From assembly GCA_018263655.1 (NCBI GenBank), contig JAANWY010000314.1, positions 1 to 9,797 on the forward strand: a stretch of 9,797 bases of DNA. Reading direction: 5' to 3'. Under the pieces are notes generated by a model. The model saw only the letters and a list, made by a program, of their open reading frames with translations, was not told where the DNA came from and did not search any database. A program made the position numbers and the translations under genes. The DNA is from Anaerolineales bacterium. Lineage in GTDB: Bacteria; Chloroflexota; Anaerolineae; Epilineales; JAANWY01. Below are positions 5,781-9,797 of the stretch, one piece after another; positions within the stretch are counted from its first letter, which is position 1; each line of letters starts with the position of its first letter.

Positions 5781-7110
5781 GCTCCACCTCTTCTTCTGGC
5801 TTCTGTTTCGGTTCGAGGAGATTCTTGACGTCGAATTCCCTGAAAGCGATCAGGCCTGTTGGCCGGAAAATCATCACCACAATGAGCAGGAGTGGAATGA
5901 TAATCCACTTGTAGACCTCTAATGGCCTCAGGGCTTCACCGAGAAGATTGAAGCTTACAGCGCCAACAATAGGTCCGGCGACGGAGTTCAACCCGCCGAA
6001 GTAGACCATGGCCAGGACTTCGGCGAGTTTTTGAAGGCCGAAGGTGCCCGGATTGATGTACCGCAGCACGTGGGCAAAAAGCCCGCCGGCCACGCCGGCC
6101 CAGAAGGCTGCGAACAAGAAAGCTATCATCTTGGTGCGTCGGGTGTTAACGGTCATGGCATTGGCTGCCATTTCCTCATCGCGCACTGCGTTCAGCGCCT
6201 TGCCAAGGGTAGATCGCACGAAATTATTGATGATCCATAAGCAGAGGACTGTCCACACGAATACCGTGGGCAGATTGGCCCAGTCTGGCTGGCTGCCCAG
6301 GCCGCGCGGCCCCCCAACGACCTCCAGGTTCTCGATGAAACTCTTGACGATGAACGTAAATGCCAAGGAGATAATCGCCAGATAGTCGCCTCTTGTTCGA
6401 AAGGAAGGGATCGCGACGAGAGTGGCGCCGAGGGCCGCGGTGGCTCCCCCCACGATCAATGCGGTTGGGAACATGAACGGTCCCAAAGCGGGAGGCAGGA
6501 GGGGTGGCCCAAAGGCTCTGTCATCGACGAACGCGACCATGGTGAAGACCGAGGCTCCGTATGCGCCCAGGGCCATGAACCCAGGGTGCGAGCAGGAGAA
6601 CTCTCCCATGTAGCCATTCACCACGTTCAAGCTCAAAGTGAGCATAATGCCAATCAAGGTGAGCCTGGCGACGAGGGTTCTATAATCGCTAACGCCGGCC
6701 CACAGACCCAGGACAGCGTAAAGCAGACCGAGGTGCACGATAACAGAGACCCACATCGGGAAGCTGAGAAGTTTAGCCGCCAACCTGTTCGCCAGCGAGG
6801 CACTCAGCCGCGCTATGACCGCTACCGGCAAGACATAGATCAGCAGCACGTAGAGGATTGCGCTGGGGATTAGCGCGAGATCCTTCAGCACAATCGCGAA
6901 GCCAAAAAGGGCTGGGATTTTGATCATCCCCAGGATTCGGGCCAGATAAGTACCCAACAGTTGTTCAAGCGCCACCGCGATCAGAGCGCCGAGGAGCCAA
7001 CCTAGCAGGGGGACCTGGGAAAACGGAGCCCAGATTCTGTTCAGTAACTGGCCCAGGCGGTTCCTGCCTGTCGACAACTCGCCACTCCTTACGCCTGTTC
7101 TCACTCCCAT
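5761..7110 (-). CDS. livM: Branched-chain-amino-acid-type ABC transporter permease LivM
   Basis: Inner-membrane channel subunit. The core (from about residue 150) shows the BPD_transp_2 pattern: SLNVVNGYMGEFSCSHPGFM with ALGAYGA (160-185), RTRGDYLAIISLAF, VVGGPRGLG, the ATPase-contacting segment GKALNAVRDEEMAANAMTVN, and FGGLNSVAGPIVGAVSFN. At 449 residues it is longer than the common 290-350. The extra 140 or so N-terminal residues carry several hydrophobic segments; E. coli LivM also has an N-terminal extension. The start is firm: AGGAGGA lies six bases before the ATG and overlaps the livH stop codon. The C-terminal tail ending in VEHVAAAR runs into livG. Confidence 0.95.
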   Translation of the reverse strand: MGVRTGVRSGELSTGRNRLGQLLNRIWAPFSQVPLLGWLLGALIAVALEQLLGTYLARILGMIKIPALFGFAIVLKDLALIPSAILYVLLIYVLPVAVIARLSASLANRLAAKLLSFPMWVSVIVHLGLLYAVLGLWAGVSDYRTLVARLTLIGIMLTLSLNVVNGYMGEFSCSHPGFMALGAYGASVFTMVAFVDDRAFGPPLLPPALGPFMFPTALIVGGATAALGATLVAIPSFRTRGDYLAIISLAFTFIVKSFIENLEVVGGPRGLGSQPDWANLPTVFVWTVLCLWIINNFVRSTLGKALNAVRDEEMAANAMTVNTRRTKMIAFLFAAFWAGVAGGLFAHVLRYINPGTFGLQKLAEVLAMVYFGGLNSVAGPIVGAVSFNLLGEALRPLEVYKWIIIPLLLIVVMIFRPTGLIAFREFDVKNLLEPKQKPEEEVEHVAAAR

Positions 7111-7121
7111 ATCAATTCCTC

Positions 7122-8099
7122 CTAGAGCCTCAGACGGGCGGTATGGGCCTCACCGAACAAGCCGTGGGGCTTGAAGGTCAGGATCAGCAGGATGATAGAG
7201 AAGGCGACCAGATCGCGGAGGGTGGAAGGGAATAGGTAGGGAGCAGGGAATAGGGAGAAAGGGAACATGGTGGGGAAGGGGTTGGGAATGACAACCACAA
7301 AAATCTCGATGAACCCCATCAGAAACCCGGCGAGTGCGGCTCCCAGAATGGAGCCTCTGCCCCCCAGGATCGCAGCCACAAAAGCCTTCCAGCCGATGGT
7401 AATGCCCATGTAGGGGTCCAGGACGGGATAGGCGACGCTAAAGAGAATCCCTGCGGCGGCTGCCAGAGCCGACCCGAGCCCAAAGGTGAGGGCAGCAATG
7501 GTGTTAATCGACACCCCCATCAAGGGTACGACGCTGAAGTCGAACGCCGTCGCCCGCATGGCCATGCCCCATTTGGTGCGTTGCACAAACTGATGTAGGA
7601 CAAGCATGAGCAGCAAGGACACGAGCACGATCGTGATCTTCTTGTTGGTTATGCTCACGCCGCCGATGTTGTAGGTGGTTGTCGCGATCAAGGATGGGAA
7701 GCTTACGCGTCTAGCGCCCAGCAAGGCTAAATTCCCGGTCTCCAGTATGATGCCGATCATCAAGCCGGTGATCGCTGCCGAAGCGCGCGGTGCTGCCCGC
7801 AAGGGCCGATAACCCACCCTTTCGACGAGCATGCCCACGAACGAGGTCAGGAACATGGCGAAAATGATGCCCAACACCAGCAACAACCAATTGGGCAGTA
7901 AAAGGCTGCTCATCGAAGCGACGGCCAACAGCCCACTCACGACAAAGAAGCCGATGTAAGCGCCGACCATGAAGATATCGCCGTGGGCGAAGTTAAACAG
8001 CAGCAGGACGCCATACACCATGGAGTACCCCAGGGCGATCAAGGCGTAGAAGCTACCCCACTGCAGGGCATTCACTACGTTTTGGAAGAAAAACGTCAT
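7122..8099 (-). CDS. livH: Branched-chain-amino-acid-type ABC transporter permease LivH
   Basis: Second channel subunit, partner of LivM; 325 residues, slightly longer than the usual 290-310. The N-terminus GSFYALIALGYSMVYGVL with LFNFAHGDIFMVGAYIG is the LivH hallmark. TKWGMAMRATAFD is the ATPase-contacting segment, followed by LGSALAAAAGILFSV and the GWKAFVAAILGGRGSILGA motif near the end. It closes with LTFKPHGLFGE, as usual. livM follows after 11 bases. The ribosome site is weak (GAAGGGAAG more than 8 bases upstream), and a MITE-like element is inserted a few bases further up. Expression may therefore depend on transcription through the long livK-livH gap. Confidence 0.95.
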   Translation of the reverse strand: MTFFFQNVVNALQWGSFYALIALGYSMVYGVLLLFNFAHGDIFMVGAYIGFFVVSGLLAVASMSSLLLPNWLLLVLGIIFAMFLTSFVGMLVERVGYRPLRAAPRASAAITGLMIGIILETGNLALLGARRVSFPSLIATTTYNIGGVSITNKKITIVLVSLLLMLVLHQFVQRTKWGMAMRATAFDFSVVPLMGVSINTIAALTFGLGSALAAAAGILFSVAYPVLDPYMGITIGWKAFVAAILGGRGSILGAALAGFLMGFIEIFVVVIPNPFPTMFPFSLFPAPYLFPSTLRDLVAFSIILLILTFKPHGLFGEAHTARLRL

Positions 8100-8116
8100 C
8101 GTGTTCGCTTCCCTTC

Positions 8117-8256
8117 ATTCTGTGTCAGCAATTCCCGTTATGGCGTTCGTAGTAACGACTTCAGTCGTTGGGACTGCGTAACAAGCGACTGAAGTCGCTA
8201 CTACGAACCTACATCTCATGAAGATAATGCTAAAGCGGGAATTGCTGATTCTGTGT
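8117..8256. mobile_element. 122-bp MITE-like element with 9-bp target duplication
   Basis: The element (8126-8247) has perfect 12-bp terminal repeats, CAGCAATTCCCG at 8126-8137 and CGGGAATTGCTG at 8236-8247, with looser matching for about seven more bases. Directly outside on both sides is the 9-base direct repeat ATTCTGTGT (8117-8125 and 8248-8256), the expected signature of transposition. It carries no gene and has a large internal palindrome, so it would need a transposase supplied elsewhere. A 9-bp duplication occurs in several insertion-sequence families; I cannot name the parent. Confidence 0.85.
8146..8207. repeat. Internal palindrome of the MITE
   Basis: Arms 8146-8169 and 8184-8207 are reverse complements at 22 of 24 positions, with a 14-base loop. 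Each arm holds a smaller palindrome (ACGACTTCAGTCGT and GCGACTGAAGTCGC), so either a long hairpin or a cruciform pair is possible. Similar GACTTCAGTC-type palindromes are, to my memory, common dispersed repeats in some environmental bacteria. Confidence 0.85.
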
Positions 8257-8263
8257 AAGGGGA

Positions 8264-8372
8264 CGGAGGTGAGAGGGTGAGGAGGAGACAGGGGGACACG
8301 GAGAAGGCCCCCCATCTCCCCCTCTCCTTGTCTCCCCCTCACCTCCGCACCCCTGCACCTCCGCACCCCTGC
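8264..8372. repeat. Purine/pyrimidine-rich inverted repeat with 16-bp tandem duplication, livK-livH gap
   Basis: The plus strand is G/A-rich at 8257-8307 and C/T-rich at 8308-8372. The best arms are CGGAGGTGAG (8264-8273) and its reverse complement (8338-8347), continued by imperfect pairing. The C-rich side ends in an exact tandem duplication of ACCTCCGCACCCCTGC (8341-8356 and 8357-8372). It lies directly after the livK stop. No T-run follows in the transcribed direction. It resembles, in composition and position, the repeat after dppA. Confidence 0.75.
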
Positions 8373-8381
8373 ACAGGTTGG

Positions 8382-9593
8382 TTACTCTGGACAGACCTGC
8401 TTGTAGAACTCAAACTCACCCGCGTCGCTGATCTTGACGATGACGGCACACTTGATGGGGTCGCCTTCCTCGGTGAAGGTCATGTTGCCCGTGATGCCGT
8501 CAAACTCCTTGATCTGGGCCAGCGCATCGCGGATACATTGGCGATCCGTGTCCAGGTCTCCGGTGAGCGTGCCGCAATCTTGAATGGCCTTCTGGACGAT
8601 GAGCATGGTGTCCCAGGTGAGAGCGCCCACGTCATCCGGCACGTAGCCGTGCTCGTCGTTGTAGCGGTCGATGAACTCCTTGGTCGCGCCCGTAGCGCCG
8701 GCTGCGGCGTAGTGAGTACTGAAGAACTGTCCGTAGCAGTCCTCGCCACACAGGTTTATCAGCTCGGCGGAGCCCCAGCTATCGCTGCCCACAATGGGCG
8801 CATCCCATCCCAGTTCGTGGGCCTGCTGCACGATCAAGGCTACTTCGTTGTAGTACTGCGGTGTGAAGATGAATTCGGCCCCTGCCGCTTGGATCTTAGT
8901 CAACTGAGCGCTGAAGTCGGTGTCCCTGGTCGTGAAGCTTTCGAAAGCGACCACGGAACCGGGGCCATGTACGTCTTCCCAGCCCTGCTTGAAGAACTCG
9001 GCCAGCCCCTTGGGATAGTCACTGGCCACGTCGTAGAGCACGGCTGCCTTTTCGAACCCAAACTCCTCGGTGACGAAATTAGCTACTACCGGTCCCTGGA
9101 AGGGGTCCAGGAAGGGGGTCCGGAAGATCCAGGGGCGGTCCAGGGTGGTATTGGGGTTCGTGGACCAAGGGCTGACCATGGGCGTTTCATTATCATTGGC
9201 CACGCCGCCGGCCGGCACTGCTTGCTTGGAAGACTGCGGCCCGACGATGACCAGCACCTCGTCCTGGGTGATCAGCTTGGTGTTGACCTTGGTCGCCGAT
9301 TCCGCCTTGGACTCGTTGTCCTCGATGGCCAACTCGACCTGGTACTTCGTTCCCCCGACGTCTAGACCGCCGGCCGCTTTGATATCCTCGATCCACATCT
9401 CAGCCGAGAACTTCGTGCCTTCACCCACCTTGGGGATATCGCCGGTGATCGGGGCGTTGACGCCAATCCTGATCACTCCACCGTATGGAACCGAAGGCGC
9501 GGCAGCCGGCGGAACACAGGCCGCAATTCCCCCTAACGCCACAACCATTGTCAGAGCCAACAGAAGCATTTTTGCCATTTTCTTCGACATCAT
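8382..9593 (-). CDS. livK: Amino-acid-type ABC transporter substrate-binding lipoprotein (LivK-like)
   Basis: Periplasmic-binding-protein type I receptor (Peripla_BP_6) of the HAAT importer; 403 residues from this start. The lipoprotein signal is MMSKKMAKMLLLALTMVVAL then GGIAAC, with Cys26 the lipid site. The mature domain opens with GVIRIGVNAPITGDIPKVGEG. VGPQSSKQAVPAGG and MVSPWSTNP match the segments that hold the amino-acid backbone in LIV-binding proteins, and FTPQYYNEVALI lies in the second lobe. The C-terminal half is rich in cysteine (NLCGEDCYG, QDCG, RQCIRD, IKCAV, QVCPE), so disulfides are likely. The AAGGAGG at 9605-9599 fixes the start at the ATG-ATG pair 9593/9590; an upstream in-frame ATG at 9668 would add 25 unlikely residues. 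Substrate may be branched-chain or other amino acids, or a related amide. Confidence 0.93.
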   Translation of the reverse strand: MMSKKMAKMLLLALTMVVALGGIAACVPPAAAPSVPYGGVIRIGVNAPITGDIPKVGEGTKFSAEMWIEDIKAAGGLDVGGTKYQVELAIEDNESKAESATKVNTKLITQDEVLVIVGPQSSKQAVPAGGVANDNETPMVSPWSTNPNTTLDRPWIFRTPFLDPFQGPVVANFVTEEFGFEKAAVLYDVASDYPKGLAEFFKQGWEDVHGPGSVVAFESFTTRDTDFSAQLTKIQAAGAEFIFTPQYYNEVALIVQQAHELGWDAPIVGSDSWGSAELINLCGEDCYGQFFSTHYAAAGATGATKEFIDRYNDEHGYVPDDVGALTWDTMLIVQKAIQDCGTLTGDLDTDRQCIRDALAQIKEFDGITGNMTFTEEGDPIKCAVIVKISDAGEFEFYKQVCPE

Positions 9594-9598
9594 ACTTT

Positions 9599-9605
9599 CC
9601 TCCTT
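9599..9605 (-). promoter_or_regulatory. Ribosome binding site deciding the livK start
   Basis: AAGGAGG on the minus strand sits 5 bases before the ATG at 9593 and 8 before the adjoining ATG at 9590. It excludes the longer reading from 9668 and leaves a normal lipoprotein signal peptide at the N-terminus. Confidence 0.85.
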
Positions 9606-9685
9606 CGGAATACGCGTGAACCACATTGCCAAGCAGTTTCGTCCCTGACGCTCACCCCCTTTCCCCATCGGAGCTCTCTCGGAAA

Positions 9686-9726
9686 GTCCCAGAGCCTGAT
9701 TTCAAGAAGGAAAAGCGGCTCGGGAC
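9686..9726 (-). other. Hairpin in the livK leader
   Basis: Minus strand: GTCCCGAGCC (9726-9717) can pair with GGCTC-T-GGGAC (9696-9686), a ten-pair stem with one bulged T and a 20-base loop. No T-run follows, so it is not a terminator. It lies about 95 bases upstream of livK. Whether it is inside the transcript is unknown because no clear promoter is visible. Confidence 0.4.
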
Positions 9727-9751
9727 CACCGATCCTTTAACATTTCACCCC

Positions 9752-9767
9752 CACCCAAACTTGGGTG
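9752..9767. promoter_or_regulatory. Short palindrome upstream of livK, possible operator
   Basis: CACCCAA-AC-TTGGGTG is a perfect 7-base inverted repeat with a 2-base centre, the size and shape of a repressor or activator site. It lies in the only plausible promoter region before livK. The nearby promoter candidate (TTGCAC-N17-TGAAAT on the minus strand) is poor. The function is a guess. Confidence 0.35.
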
Positions 9768-9797
9768 CAAATCGCCAAATATGGTAAAAACGGGCTG

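Noticed and set aside
8146..8207. Possible CRISPR or intrinsic terminator reading of the palindromic repeats
   Set aside because: There are only two inverted, not direct, copies, with no spacers and no T-run; terminal repeats and a target duplication explain it better as the core of a MITE.
8264..8372. Intrinsic terminator after livK
   Set aside because: The G-rich/C-rich foldback is not followed by a T-run on the minus strand, and full termination would silence livHMGF, which have no clear promoter of their own.
8277..9365. Long plus-strand open frame of 362 codons opposite livK
   Set aside because: It is antisense to a clearly conserved binding protein, has no recognisable domain and starts inside the low-complexity repeat; the G+C-rich codon pattern explains its openness.
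9594..9668. Upstream ATG giving a 428-residue livK product
   Set aside because: The added 25 residues precede the lipoprotein signal peptide and the strong AAGGAGG lies downstream of that ATG.

Overview
All convincing genes lie on the minus strand and encode two complete ABC uptake systems, so transcription runs from high to low coordinates. No taxonomic marker is present. The moderately high G+C, the long Ala/Pro/Glu-rich linker after the lipoprotein cysteine of one binding protein, the purine/pyrimidine-rich inverted repeats and the small palindromic elements would fit an environmental member of the Chloroflexota. This is an inference only.

Layout in transcription order. At 9797-9594 is a leader with a short palindrome, a hairpin and a strong Shine-Dalgarno site. 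At 9593-4297 lies a branched-chain-amino-acid-type (HAAT) operon: livK (binding lipoprotein), livH and livM (permeases), livG and livF (ATPases). livH, livM, livG and livF are tightly packed or overlapping. livK is separated from livH by 282 bp that hold a 122-bp MITE-like element with a 9-bp target duplication, plus a purine/pyrimidine-rich inverted repeat. A strong intrinsic terminator (4267-4227) closes the operon.

At 4209-3955 there is a piece of the alanine racemase C-terminal domain with no start and no remainder. A perfect sigma70-type promoter (TTGACA-N17-TATAAT, 3958-3930) follows and drives a peptide-type (cluster C, Dpp/Opp) system: dppA (binding lipoprotein), dppB and dppC (permeases). 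The dppA leader contains a 176-bp segment closed by 13-bp perfect inverted repeats. A second purine/pyrimidine-rich inverted repeat lies between dppA and dppB. No ATPase genes for this system are in the window.

The most interesting observation is that the dpp promoter and its three genes lie between two copies of a 15-base sequence in inverted orientation (46-60 and 3970-3984). One copy ends the alanine racemase homology and the other supplies the dppC stop codon. The 45 bases beyond it can be read, weakly, as a continuation of alanine racemase. This suggests, without proving, that a transporter operon was inserted into a racemase gene. Separately, 26 bases inside dppA look like an Illumina adapter and should be checked before that stretch of protein is trusted.
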